This document shows, one piece after another, positions 17,995 through 25,440 of a stretch of 64,000 bases of DNA. The stretch comes from Planctomycetota bacterium. Lineage in GTDB: Bacteria > Planctomycetota > UBA1135 > GCA-002686595. The position numbers and the translations under genes were made by a program. The notes below the pieces were generated by a model. It saw only the letters and a list, made by a program, of their open reading frames with translations. It was not told the origin of the DNA and did no database searches. Numbering within the stretch: the first letter of the stretch is position 1; each line of letters opens with the position of its first letter. The stretch is from the NCBI GenBank assembly GCA_029259595.1, contig JAJDEW010000074.1, positions 1-64,000 of the forward strand. Direction: 5' to 3'.

Positions 17995-19395
17995 ATGCAC
18001 GTCGTCGTCCTCGGTGCCGGACTCGCTGGATTGGCGACCGCCTATGAGATCGCCAAGCGCGGGCATCGGGTCACGGTCGTGGAGAAGGAAGACTGGCTCG
18101 GCGGCATGGCGCGCAGCTGGAAGAAGGGGGAGTACTGGCTCGATCACGGGCCCCACCGCTTCCACAGCCGCGACGAGCAACTGATCGAGCACCTGTACGA
18201 GGTCCTGGACAAGAAGGTCGTGATCCGCGACCGCCTGTCCCGGATCTACATGCAGAAGAAGTTCTTCCACTACCCGCTCAAGGCGCAGAACGTGGTCCAG
18301 AACATGCCCAAGCTCCTGCTCGTGCGGGCGATCTGGGACTACATCTGGATCCGGCTCTACCAGGTCTTCCGTCCGATTCCCGACGACAACTTCGAGAACT
18401 GGACCACGAAGCGCTTCGGAAAGACGCTCTACAAGATGTTCTTCGGCACCTACACGCAGAAGGCGTGGAAGATGCCGTGCTCCGAGATCAGCGCCGACTG
18501 GGCCAGCCAGCGCATCAGCCAGGCCAACCTCTTCGACACCATCAAGAAGACGCTGTTCCCGCCCAAGGGCGGTGAGGTCCGCAGCCTCGTCAGCGAGTTC
18601 TGGTATCCGGCCGAGGGTGGCATCGGGCAGATCGGTCGCCAGTACGGCGCGAAGATCCGCGAGATGGGCGGGACGATCCACACGAACGCACCGCTCGAGA
18701 AGATCGAGATCAAGGACGGCAAGGCGCACCGCGTCACCTGGAAGCAGGACGGGGTCGAACACGGAGTCGAGTGTGACGTGATCGTCAACACGATCCCGTT
18801 GCCGCGCGTGCTCGAAGCCTTCGACCCGCCGATCGACACGCCGGTCAAGAAGGCCATCGGCGAGCTCGACTACAGCTGCATGCTCTTCGTGTACCTCGAG
18901 GTCGACAAGCCATCGATCTCGCCGGACCACTGGATCTACCTCCCCGAAGAGCACCTGACCATCCACCGGATCTCGGAGTTCAAGAACTTCAGCGACCACT
19001 CCGCTCCCGGCGACAAGACGGTGATCTGCTGCGAGATCACCTGCCGCGAGGGTGACGAGATCTGGAACACCTCCTACGAGGAAGCCGCCAAGATCGCCGA
19101 ACGCGATCTCATCACGGTCGGCCTGCTCGAACCGGGAATCTCGCGGCCGATCGACCTCCATCGGATGAAGTACGCCTATCCGATCTACGACCTCGACTAC
19201 AAAGAGCACTTGAACGTGCTCAAGAAGGCGGCCAAGGACGTGTCGAACTTCCACACGACCGGCCGGCAGGGGTTGTACCGCTACAACAACATGGATCACT
19301 CGATCGCCATGGGACGGCGCATCGCGAAGTCGATCATGAAGGGCATCGACGCGAAGGCGGACGAGGTCGCCGCCGGGAAGGAGTACTTCGGGTGA
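17995..19395 (+). CDS. FAD/NAD(P)-dependent oxidoreductase, protoporphyrinogen oxidase/UGM-like
   Basis: The 466-residue product opens with the Rossmann motif VVVLGAGLAGLATAYE, then VVEKEDWLGGMARS with the GG doublet, which is characteristic of amine-oxidase-like flavoproteins. The C-terminus holds GLYRYNNMDHSIAMGRR, a signature of UDP-galactopyranose-mutase-like oxidoreductases in exopolysaccharide clusters. It probably modifies a nucleotide-linked or lipid-linked sugar. The ATG at 17995 follows 198 bases of non-coding sequence with a TATGCT element at 17827-17832 that could be a -10 box. The stop overlaps the GTG of the next methyltransferase (GTGA). Confidence 0.82.
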   Translation: MHVVVLGAGLAGLATAYEIAKRGHRVTVVEKEDWLGGMARSWKKGEYWLDHGPHRFHSRDEQLIEHLYEVLDKKVVIRDRLSRIYMQKKFFHYPLKAQNVVQNMPKLLLVRAIWDYIWIRLYQVFRPIPDDNFENWTTKRFGKTLYKMFFGTYTQKAWKMPCSEISADWASQRISQANLFDTIKKTLFPPKGGEVRSLVSEFWYPAEGGIGQIGRQYGAKIREMGGTIHTNAPLEKIEIKDGKAHRVTWKQDGVEHGVECDVIVNTIPLPRVLEAFDPPIDTPVKKAIGELDYSCMLFVYLEVDKPSISPDHWIYLPEEHLTIHRISEFKNFSDHSAPGDKTVICCEITCREGDEIWNTSYEEAAKIAERDLITVGLLEPGISRPIDLHRMKYAYPIYDLDYKEHLNVLKKAAKDVSNFHTTGRQGLYRYNNMDHSIAMGRRIAKSIMKGIDAKADEVAAGKEYFG

Positions 19396-20333
19396 TCGCG
19401 ATTCCGGGGTTGTCCGGACGAATCCCCGAAAACGCGCTGCAACCCGTGGACTGCGGCTTCTGCGGCGGTGCAGAGCAGCGGCTCAAGTTCGAGGACGGTC
19501 CCTTCCGCGTCGTGACCTGCGCGACCTGTGGGTTGACCTACGTCACGCCGCGCCTGACCGACGCGAAGCTGATCGAAGAGGTCTACGACGAAGGCTACTG
19601 GTCGTCGGACGCGGCCAAGGTGCGCGGCTACACCGACTACCGCCAGGATCGCCCGCTCTACCTCAGGACCTACCGGCGCCGGATGCGCGTGGTCCGACGA
19701 CACTTCCCGAAGGCCGGTCGCGTGCTGGACGTCGGTTGCGCGGCAGGCTACTTCCTGCGGGTCATGCAGGAGGAAGGCTGGGACGTCACGGGCCTCGAGC
19801 CGTCCGACGCGATCCGCCCGCAAGCGGAGGAGTTGCTCGGAGCACAGAACGTCAAGGCCGGTCTCCTCGGCCAGGTCGACCTCGCTCCCGGGAGCTTCGA
19901 CCTGATCACCATGTGGGACGTGATCGAGCACATTCCCGATCCGGTCGCCGCCGTACGTGAGGTCGGCAAGCTGCTCGCCCCAGGAGGACGCTTCCTGATC
20001 GAGACCCAGAACGTCGACAGCCGCGCGGCCCGGCTCCTGGGCAAGCGTTGGCAACACTACAAGCACGCCGAGCACATCTACCACTTCAACCCGAAGACGC
20101 TGGCCGCCGTGCTCGCCAAGGCCGACTTCCACGTCCTCGAGAACACGCCGCGACTCGGTGGCAAGTACGTGTCGATGGGCTTCCTGGCCGAGCGGGCGGG
20201 CCGCCTGCACCCGGTGCTCTCGACGCTCTTGTCGCCCCTGCGCCTCGTGTCCAAGGCGGCCGTCTACGTCAATCTGTTCGACGAGATGATCGTGGTCGCC
20301 GCCCCGAACGAGCGCGCCGCTTCCGTAGACTGA
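19392..20333 (+). CDS. class I SAM methyltransferase with N-terminal zinc ribbon
   Basis: The 313-residue protein begins with two C-x-x-C pairs (C21/C24 and C43/C46) forming a probable zinc ribbon, followed by a Methyltransf_23-type core. Motif I is VLDVGCAAGYFL, then the acidic ...GLEPS loop, MWDVIEHIPDP and LAPGGRFLIETQN. This N-terminal cysteine layout is common in methyltransferases of polysaccharide clusters. The GTG start overlaps the upstream stop, so the two are probably cotranslated. The acceptor is likely a sugar moiety, from context only. Confidence 0.85.
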   Translation: MIAIPGLSGRIPENALQPVDCGFCGGAEQRLKFEDGPFRVVTCATCGLTYVTPRLTDAKLIEEVYDEGYWSSDAAKVRGYTDYRQDRPLYLRTYRRRMRVVRRHFPKAGRVLDVGCAAGYFLRVMQEEGWDVTGLEPSDAIRPQAEELLGAQNVKAGLLGQVDLAPGSFDLITMWDVIEHIPDPVAAVREVGKLLAPGGRFLIETQNVDSRAARLLGKRWQHYKHAEHIYHFNPKTLAAVLAKADFHVLENTPRLGGKYVSMGFLAERAGRLHPVLSTLLSPLRLVSKAAVYVNLFDEMIVVAAPNERAASVD

Positions 20334-20337
20334 CGCC
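20326..20337 (+). promoter_or_regulatory. candidate leaderless promoter of the second methyltransferase
   Basis: TAGACT at 20326-20331, lying in the last codons and stop of the previous gene, is six bases before the GTG at 20338. The geometry places the transcription start on the start codon. No clear -35 is present, so this could be a chance match. Confidence 0.3.
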
Positions 20338-21108
20338 GTGCAGGAGAACGCCTACCGACAGTTCCTCGAGCTGGAGCGGACGCATTGGTGGTTCCGCGGC
20401 AGGCGGACGGTCTATTTCGGCCTGCTCGATCACGTCCTGGCAGGCCGGCGCTGCGAGCGAATCCTCGACCTGGGCTGCGGCTACGGGGGCTTCCTGCAGG
20501 GCCTCTCCGCCCATGGCGCACGGGTCTACCCCTCGGACATCAGCCTCGAGAGCCTGCGCCACTGCGGCGAGCGCGGCTTCCCGGCCGGGGTCGTCTCGAG
20601 CGGCTATGCCCTGCCCTACCGCGACGGCGCCTTCGACCTGGTCTGCCTCTTCGACGCGATCGAGCACATCCCCGACGATGCCGCCGTCATGCGCGAGGTC
20701 GCCCGCGTCCTCGCGCCCGGCGGACTCGTCCTGGTGACCGTGCCCGCCTACCAGTTCCTGTACGCCAACAACGACCGCATCGCCCAGCACCAGCGACGGT
20801 ACACGCGCGGCATGCTCCGGCGCGTGTTCGAGCAGGCCGGGCTCGACGTCCGCCGCAATACGCATTCGAACGTCTTCCTGTTCCCGTTGATCCTGCCGAC
20901 CGTGCTCGCGATCAAGGTGCTCGAAGCTCTGCTGCCGCGGAAGGTCGATTCCAGCCACACGAACCTGTCCTGGCCCATCCCCGGTTTCGTCCACGACCTC
21001 CTGCACGGAGTCTTTCGAGCCGAGCTCCCGTTCAGCCGCCGCTTCGATTGGCCCCTGGGGCATTCGATCGCCGCGATCGCCGGACGGCCGGAAATTTCTT
21101 CCCATTGA
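20338..21108 (+). CDS. class I SAM-dependent methyltransferase
   Basis: The 256-residue protein opens with FLELERTHWWFRGRR, a helical cap seen in Methyltransf_11/23 proteins of glycan loci. The core has motif I ILDLGCGYGGFL, the acidic YPSDIS, FDLVCLFDAIEHIPDD and LAPGGLVLVTVPAY, with QHQRRYTRGML beyond. A hydrophobic stretch (VFLFPLILPTVLAIKVLEALL) near residue 180-200 may bind the membrane or a lipid acceptor. The start is GTG at 20338, four bases after the preceding stop. The downstream stop codon overlaps the -35 of the small orphan transcript. Confidence 0.85.
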   Translation: MQENAYRQFLELERTHWWFRGRRTVYFGLLDHVLAGRRCERILDLGCGYGGFLQGLSAHGARVYPSDISLESLRHCGERGFPAGVVSSGYALPYRDGAFDLVCLFDAIEHIPDDAAVMREVARVLAPGGLVLVTVPAYQFLYANNDRIAQHQRRYTRGMLRRVFEQAGLDVRRNTHSNVFLFPLILPTVLAIKVLEALLPRKVDSSHTNLSWPIPGFVHDLLHGVFRAELPFSRRFDWPLGHSIAAIAGRPEISSH

Positions 21109-21132
21109 CGGCTCGCCCGGCTGTGCCAAGAT
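21105..21132 (+). promoter_or_regulatory. sigma70-like promoter of the orphan small transcript
   Basis: TTGACG at 21105-21110, overlapping the stop codon of the methyltransferase, is separated by 16 bases from CAAGAT at 21127-21132. The -35 matches consensus at five of six positions and the -10 at three, including A2 and T6. A transcript from here would start near 21139. Confidence 0.5.
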
Positions 21133-21218
21133 GAGACTTCCCTGCGGCCGGGACGCCAGCCGCACCCGACGTCTCGACTCCCCGGCTCGTCACGCCGTGG
21201 AGCGGGGCTGGCTCTGGA

Positions 21219-21233
21219 CAGGAGGTGATCAAT
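21219..21233 (+). promoter_or_regulatory. near-perfect extended Shine-Dalgarno
   Basis: AGGAGGTGATC (21220-21230) is complementary to eleven consecutive bases of the usual 16S 3' end (GATCACCTCCT). It sits three bases before the ATG at 21234, a short spacing. Most genes in this window have weak or no Shine-Dalgarno, so this site stands out. Confidence 0.7.
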
Positions 21234-21266
21234 ATGAGTGACCGAACAAGAGGGCTGCACGCCTAA
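21234..21266 (+). CDS. 10-residue putative leader peptide
   Basis: The ORF encodes MSDRTRGLHA and stops at TAA within the downstream hairpin. It follows the strongest ribosome-binding site of the window. The peptide has no run of a single amino acid, so classical amino-acid attenuation is not indicated. Whether the peptide or ribosome stalling on it has a role is unknown. Confidence 0.4.
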   Translation: MSDRTRGLHA

Positions 21267-21312
21267 CGTCCTGCCGACGGGAGCACGTCGGTGCAGCCCG
21301 CAACAAAGTCTC

Positions 21313-21352
21313 GGGCGCGACCCCGCTCAGCGAGGTCGCGCCCGTTTTCTTT
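21313..21352 (+). terminator. rho-independent terminator of the orphan transcript
   Basis: A perfect 10-bp stem, GGGCGCGACC (21313-21322) with GGTCGCGCCC (21334-21343), closes an 11-base loop and is followed by GTTTTCTTT. It is the best intrinsic terminator in the window. It ends about 37 bases before the 3' end of the convergent foldase gene. Confidence 0.85.
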
Positions 21353-21389
21353 GGATCGCTGGCCCGGCTGACCGGGCCTTGTTCCGAGC

Positions 21390-23366
21390 TCAGCCTTCGG
21401 TCTTGGCTGGCTCGTCTTCGTCGCTCGGGTCTTCGACCCAGAGTCCGTAGTTCGCCTCCAGCCAGGCGGTGTCGAAGCCCGTCGCGAAGGCCTGCTTGGA
21501 AGCGGACAACGCGCGGTTCTTGTACATCGTGTAGTCGGACTCGGTCATCCGATCGATCGGGACCTCGCGCTCTCCCACATGACGCACCAGGAAGGCGTGC
21601 GTCTTCGTGCGGTTGAGCGTCGGCTCCGCGACCTCACCCTCGCCCAGGTCGAAGTACGAGGTCTGGATGCGCAGGAACACGTGGGCCGGGTCGTCGCGCT
21701 TCGGATCGGCATCGACGCCGGCACTGCGATCGAGCCAGTCGCGCTGCAGGACCTCGAGCCCCGCCGCGGTGACGGCCGCACGGAAGGCGGCCTCGTCGAT
21801 GACCCGGCTTTCGCCCGTCACGTCCTCCTCCGCTTCTTCCTCGGACGCGGTCGCGACCGGGAAGCCCTGCCAGATGGCCTGCAGCCGCTCGACGGCCAGC
21901 GCCTGGGACTTCTCGCGCACCCAGTTGTCGAGCACCTGGTCGCGGATCTCGTCGAAGGGCGGCAGCTCGGGATCGAGCTTGGACAGCGTCTCGACGACCG
22001 TGAAGGCCTTCTCGCCGATCTGGACCGTCGGAGCCAGCTCGCCGGGGTTGGTCTGGAAGACCATGATGCCGACGTTGCGGCCTCCGATGGCCTCGTCTTC
22101 GCTGTAGTCCGCGAGGCTCTTGGCCTCGTCGGCGGCGCGGAAGCCGAGCCCGAGCCGGGCGGCCTCCGCCTCGAGCTCGACCGTCTCGCCCGCGTCGCGG
22201 CGAGCGCGCAGGTCCTTCAGCCAGGCGTCCATCGCGTAGTACACGGGCGCCTCTGCCAAGCAGACGTCCTGGACCTCTTCGTACTCGAGAAAGTCGCTCG
22301 GCGGCGGCTCGCTCTCGTCGGTGGCCTCTTCGCCTTCGTCCGCCGGCTCTTTCGCCGGACGCTTGAAGCGCAGGAAGAAGACGCGGTCGTAGTAGTTGCG
22401 GGCACGCTCGGCGGGTTCGATCTCGTCGCCGGACGGATAGGCCGCGAGGAGCCCTTCGGCCGGGGTCGTGTCCAGGCCCTCGAACACGGCGAAGCGGGCG
22501 GAGCGTCGCTCCTGCCGCATCAACGCCTGGCGTTCGAACTGCGGACGGCCTTCGAACCAGGTCGACAGCTCGTCGTTCGCGGGCGCGAGCGCACGCGCCT
22601 CCTCGTCGAGGCTGGCGACCTCGATCTGGGCGTAGTCGAAGGCGTGCTCGACGTGGTCGGCGTTCCAGGCTTCCTCGATCGCGGTCGGCGCTGGGACGCC
22701 GGACACCTGCCCCATCAGGTCCAGGAAGCGCCGCGCGCGGAACACGCGCCGCAGCGACGACTCGACGACGCTCGCCCCGCCCTGGGAAGCGGCCCAGGCT
22801 TGATAGCTCTGCACGGCTCCACCGAACCCACCATACTGCTGCGGCAGATCGATCTTGGCGCGCAGCATCGTCGCGAGGTCCTTGTCCGAGATGTGCACGC
22901 CAGCGTCCTCCGCCAGCTGGCCGAGGACGAAGATGCGCACGTAGTCTTCCTGCCCGAGGCGCCGCAGGTTCTGCGGATCGATCCCGAAGGCGTACGGCAG
23001 GAAGATGTCGAACGAGAAGACGAGGTCGATCTCGCGCATGCCCGTGATGAGCTGGTTCGCGGTGACCTCCATCTTCCCCTTGGTCGGATGCTGCCAGGTG
23101 GCGACGATGTCATCGCCTCCGCCTCCCGCGCCCGTCATCTGCGTCAGCTGCGACGGCACGACGAAGATGATCAGGAGGAAGATCAAGAGTCCGATCAGCA
23201 GGATGAACTGCAGTCGGTTCTTGTCCTTCGGAACCTGAATCAGCTCCTCGGCGAACTCGTGCGGAGCGGGTTCGACTTGGGAGGAGGAGTCCGGCCCGTC
23301 CGCTGCCGAGGCAGCGGGTTTCGCGGATCCGGAACGGGGCGTCTTCTTGCGCGACTTGCTCGACAT
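21390..23366 (-). CDS. PpiD/SurA-like membrane-anchored periplasmic folding protein
   Basis: The product (658 residues from the ATG at 23366; an ATG at 23387 is also possible) has a basic cytoplasmic tail, one transmembrane helix (about residues 53-74, FILLIGLLIFLLIIFV) and a large periplasmic region. The order helix, SurA_N-like helical domain (AEDAGVHISDKDLATML), long middle and C-terminal helical return segment matches PpiD. A middle segment (GRNVGIMVFQTNPGELAPTVQIGEKAFTVVETL) resembles a degenerate parvulin domain whose catalytic residues I cannot confirm. An acidic insert (EPADEGEEATDESE) lies near residue 320. The role would be chaperoning exported proteins as they leave the Sec translocon. 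Confidence 0.75.
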   Translation of the reverse strand: MSSKSRKKTPRSGSAKPAASAADGPDSSSQVEPAPHEFAEELIQVPKDKNRLQFILLIGLLIFLLIIFVVPSQLTQMTGAGGGGDDIVATWQHPTKGKMEVTANQLITGMREIDLVFSFDIFLPYAFGIDPQNLRRLGQEDYVRIFVLGQLAEDAGVHISDKDLATMLRAKIDLPQQYGGFGGAVQSYQAWAASQGGASVVESSLRRVFRARRFLDLMGQVSGVPAPTAIEEAWNADHVEHAFDYAQIEVASLDEEARALAPANDELSTWFEGRPQFERQALMRQERRSARFAVFEGLDTTPAEGLLAAYPSGDEIEPAERARNYYDRVFFLRFKRPAKEPADEGEEATDESEPPPSDFLEYEEVQDVCLAEAPVYYAMDAWLKDLRARRDAGETVELEAEAARLGLGFRAADEAKSLADYSEDEAIGGRNVGIMVFQTNPGELAPTVQIGEKAFTVVETLSKLDPELPPFDEIRDQVLDNWVREKSQALAVERLQAIWQGFPVATASEEEAEEDVTGESRVIDEAAFRAAVTAAGLEVLQRDWLDRSAGVDADPKRDDPAHVFLRIQTSYFDLGEGEVAEPTLNRTKTHAFLVRHVGEREVPIDRMTESDYTMYKNRALSASKQAFATGFDTAWLEANYGLWVEDPSDEDEPAKTEG

Positions 23367-23530
23367 GGGAATGGGACCAGAGGGCACCGTCTGGGCGCGA
23401 AATGGGCGAAAAAGTGTACGGCCCGCCTACGAGTGGGCACAAGAGCGGACTTCCCGCCAAACCGCCGATCCACGTCCGGAGGGCACCGAAAACCACGCGC
23501 CGCGCGCCGCGCGCGGGGAGGCTCCGGTGC

Positions 23531-24241
23531 TCAGGACCCGGCCAGCTCGTTGTCCCGCGGGAGTTCCTTCACGCGCGCCAACCCGAAGCGCTCCAGAAAC
23601 TCCTTGGTCGTCCCGTACTGCAGCGGCGCTCCCGGTTGGTCCGCCCGTCCGGCGATCTTGCAGAGCCCCCGGTCGACCAGGCTGCGCAGGACCGGACCGG
23701 CCTGTACGCCACGGATGGCCTCGATCTCGGCCTTCGTCACCGGCTGGCGGTAGGCGACGATCGCGAGCGTCTCGAGCGCGGCCGAGCTGATCCGCTCGGG
23801 CTTCTTCTCCTTGATCAAGCGGGCCACCACCGGCGCCTGCACGGAGCGCGTGTGAAGCCGGTAGCCGCCGGCGACCTCCTTGACCTCGTAGGGCAGCCCG
23901 GAGGCGTCCAGGCGCTCCTGGAGCCCCTGGAGGGCGTCCCGGACCCGCCCACGCTCCGGTCGCTCGAGCAGGTCCACGAGCCGCGCCAGGCTGAGGGGCT
24001 CGGGCGAGGCGAAGAGCAGGGTCGCGCACTGCGTCACGAGCGCTTCGTCGGAGAGCTCCTCACCGGGTCCGAGCGCGCTCGAGCCGCCTGCGGCGTCCTC
24101 TTCGGGCCCGGTTTCGTTCTCGGGAGCGTCCGATGCGCGAGCCTCGGCCGCGGGGGTCGCTTCGGCCTCGTCGGAAAGCCCCTCGGGCCCGGCACTTCGA
24201 TCTTCGGACACGAGCGGCTCGTTCGGGGGTGCGATTTCCAT
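23531..24241 (-). CDS. scpB: segregation and condensation protein B
   Basis: ScpB binds the kleisin ScpA and regulates the SMC condensin complex in chromosome segregation. The 236-residue protein has an acidic ~65-residue N-terminal extension, then two winged helices with LLFASPEPLSLARLVDLL, YEVKEVAGGYRLHTR, SSAALETLAIVAYRQPVTKAEIEAIRG and LCKIAGRADQPGAPLQYGTT, all characteristic. The ATG at 24241 is selected because the upstream frame is a long unrelated extension. scpA is not in the window. Confidence 0.92.
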   Translation of the reverse strand: MEIAPPNEPLVSEDRSAGPEGLSDEAEATPAAEARASDAPENETGPEEDAAGGSSALGPGEELSDEALVTQCATLLFASPEPLSLARLVDLLERPERGRVRDALQGLQERLDASGLPYEVKEVAGGYRLHTRSVQAPVVARLIKEKKPERISSAALETLAIVAYRQPVTKAEIEAIRGVQAGPVLRSLVDRGLCKIAGRADQPGAPLQYGTTKEFLERFGLARVKELPRDNELAGS

Positions 24242-24330
24242 GGCGGCCGACGAGCATCCAAGACCGCCCCGCAAGATGCAAGCGGCCGCAGGCAATTGCA
24301 CCCCCGGCCGGAAAAGCGGCCGTGGAGCGC

Positions 24331-25440
24331 TCAGCGCTCCCCGTCCAAGAGCCGGACCAGCGGACGCAGGTCGACGGGGTAACGACGCTCCATCGCGACC
24401 TTCCAGTGCAGGAACTCGGAGTCGGTCAGGGGCGTCGCCTCGAGGCTCGCTTCGACGGGGGCGCGCAGCTCGTCCCAACGCCCCGGCAGGGGCTCGCGCA
24501 GCTCGTCGACGCGCAGGATGACGAAACGGCCCGAGACCTCGAGCGGTCCCCCCAGCGCTCCCGGCGGGGTGCGAAAGGCCAGCGAGGCGAGCGGGGAGCG
24601 CTCCTGGCGTACGAGGAAGGGCACGCGACCGCCGACCTCGCGCGAGTCGTCCAGGCTCCGTTCGCGGGCCAGGGCCTCGAAGTCCGCGCCCGCGCGCAGC
24701 TCGTCCAGGGTCGCCGTCGCGCTCGCCTCGTCCGGCAGCACGATGACGTGCAGGACGGCATGCTCGCTCTGCAGCGTCCAGGTCCGCACCACCCGCTCGG
24801 CGACCATCTGGCGGATCGTTCCCACGCGCAGGCCCTCGAGGTAGTGCTCGGGATCCTGACCGAGCTCGCGCCGGATGAACTCCTCCAGTTCGACGCCCGG
24901 CGCGGCGCGCTCGGCTTCGGCCTGCAAGCGGTCCCGGCTGGCCGCGAGCCGCGCCTCGACGCGCTCGGGAGCCAGGCGCAGACCGACCCGGTCGGCCTCG
25001 GCGAAGGCCAGCTGCGTCGCCACGAGCTTGTCGACGAGCAGCCAGACCTCGCGCGGCGCGACCTGGTGCCACTCCGCCAGGACGTCCTCGGCGTAGAGCG
25101 GGATGCCGGCCACCTCACCGATCGCGGCCCGTCCCGGGTCCTCGCCCGGGTCCTCGCCCGGGTCCCGTTGGCTCGCTTCGGCGCCCTGCGGCCGGACCTT
25201 CGGCGCCACGAGCGCGTCCTCCGTGCCACGGACGGTGTCGGGCAGCGCGCTCGACTCGCTCACCGCTTCCTGCGGCGCGGTTTCGCGGACGGGCGCGGTG
25301 GACACAGGCTCTTCGCCCGGCCGGACGAGGGAAGGCGCGGGACGCGGCGGGACCGGCGCCGGCGTCCGCACGGACTCGGAAGCGCAGGCCGTGAGCGTCA
25401 CGGAAGCGATGCACAGCAAGACGACGCTGGCTCGCTCCAT
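24331..25440 (-). CDS. rotamase (PpiC-type) lipoprotein
   Basis: The 369-residue product has a lipoprotein signal ending LTAC (Cys near residue 19), a proline- and acid-rich linker with a D-P-G-E repeat encoded by a 12-bp tandem repeat at 25137-25168, then a SurA-like helical domain and a parvulin domain. The parvulin part is visible in HVIVLPDEASATATLDELRAGADFEALARERSLD and SPLASLAFRTPPGALGGPLEVSGRFVILRVDE. It should act in the periplasm, held at the membrane by the lipid. Its ATG overlaps the stop of the upstream gene (ATGA), coupling it to the pseudopilin operon. Confidence 0.82.
   Translation of the reverse strand: MERASVVLLCIASVTLTACASESVRTPAPVPPRPAPSLVRPGEEPVSTAPVRETAPQEAVSESSALPDTVRGTEDALVAPKVRPQGAEASQRDPGEDPGEDPGRAAIGEVAGIPLYAEDVLAEWHQVAPREVWLLVDKLVATQLAFAEADRVGLRLAPERVEARLAASRDRLQAEAERAAPGVELEEFIRRELGQDPEHYLEGLRVGTIRQMVAERVVRTWTLQSEHAVLHVIVLPDEASATATLDELRAGADFEALARERSLDDSREVGGRVPFLVRQERSPLASLAFRTPPGALGGPLEVSGRFVILRVDELREPLPGRWDELRAPVEASLEATPLTDSEFLHWKVAMERRYPVDLRPLVRLLDGER

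Larger units (their letters stand above)
21139..21355 (+). ncRNA. orphan small transcription unit with leader-peptide-like ORF and terminator
   Basis: This 281-bp gap between convergent genes holds a promoter-like element, a strong translation start, structured RNA and a terminator. The 10-codon ORF ends inside a hairpin with arms GGGCTGCAC (21252-21260) and GTGCAGCCC (21291-21299). An alternative inner hairpin pairs CCGACG (21274-21279) with CGTCGG (21286-21291). The layout resembles an attenuator or leader peptide, yet the next gene downstream on this strand is tens of kilobases away. Either the RNA acts in trans or the peptide itself matters. No known ncRNA family is recognised. Confidence 0.5.

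Noticed and set aside
25137-25168. 12-bp tandem repeat (GGGTCCTCGCCC type)
   Set aside because: It encodes a D-P-G-E linker repeat within the lipoprotein; no evidence of a separate function.
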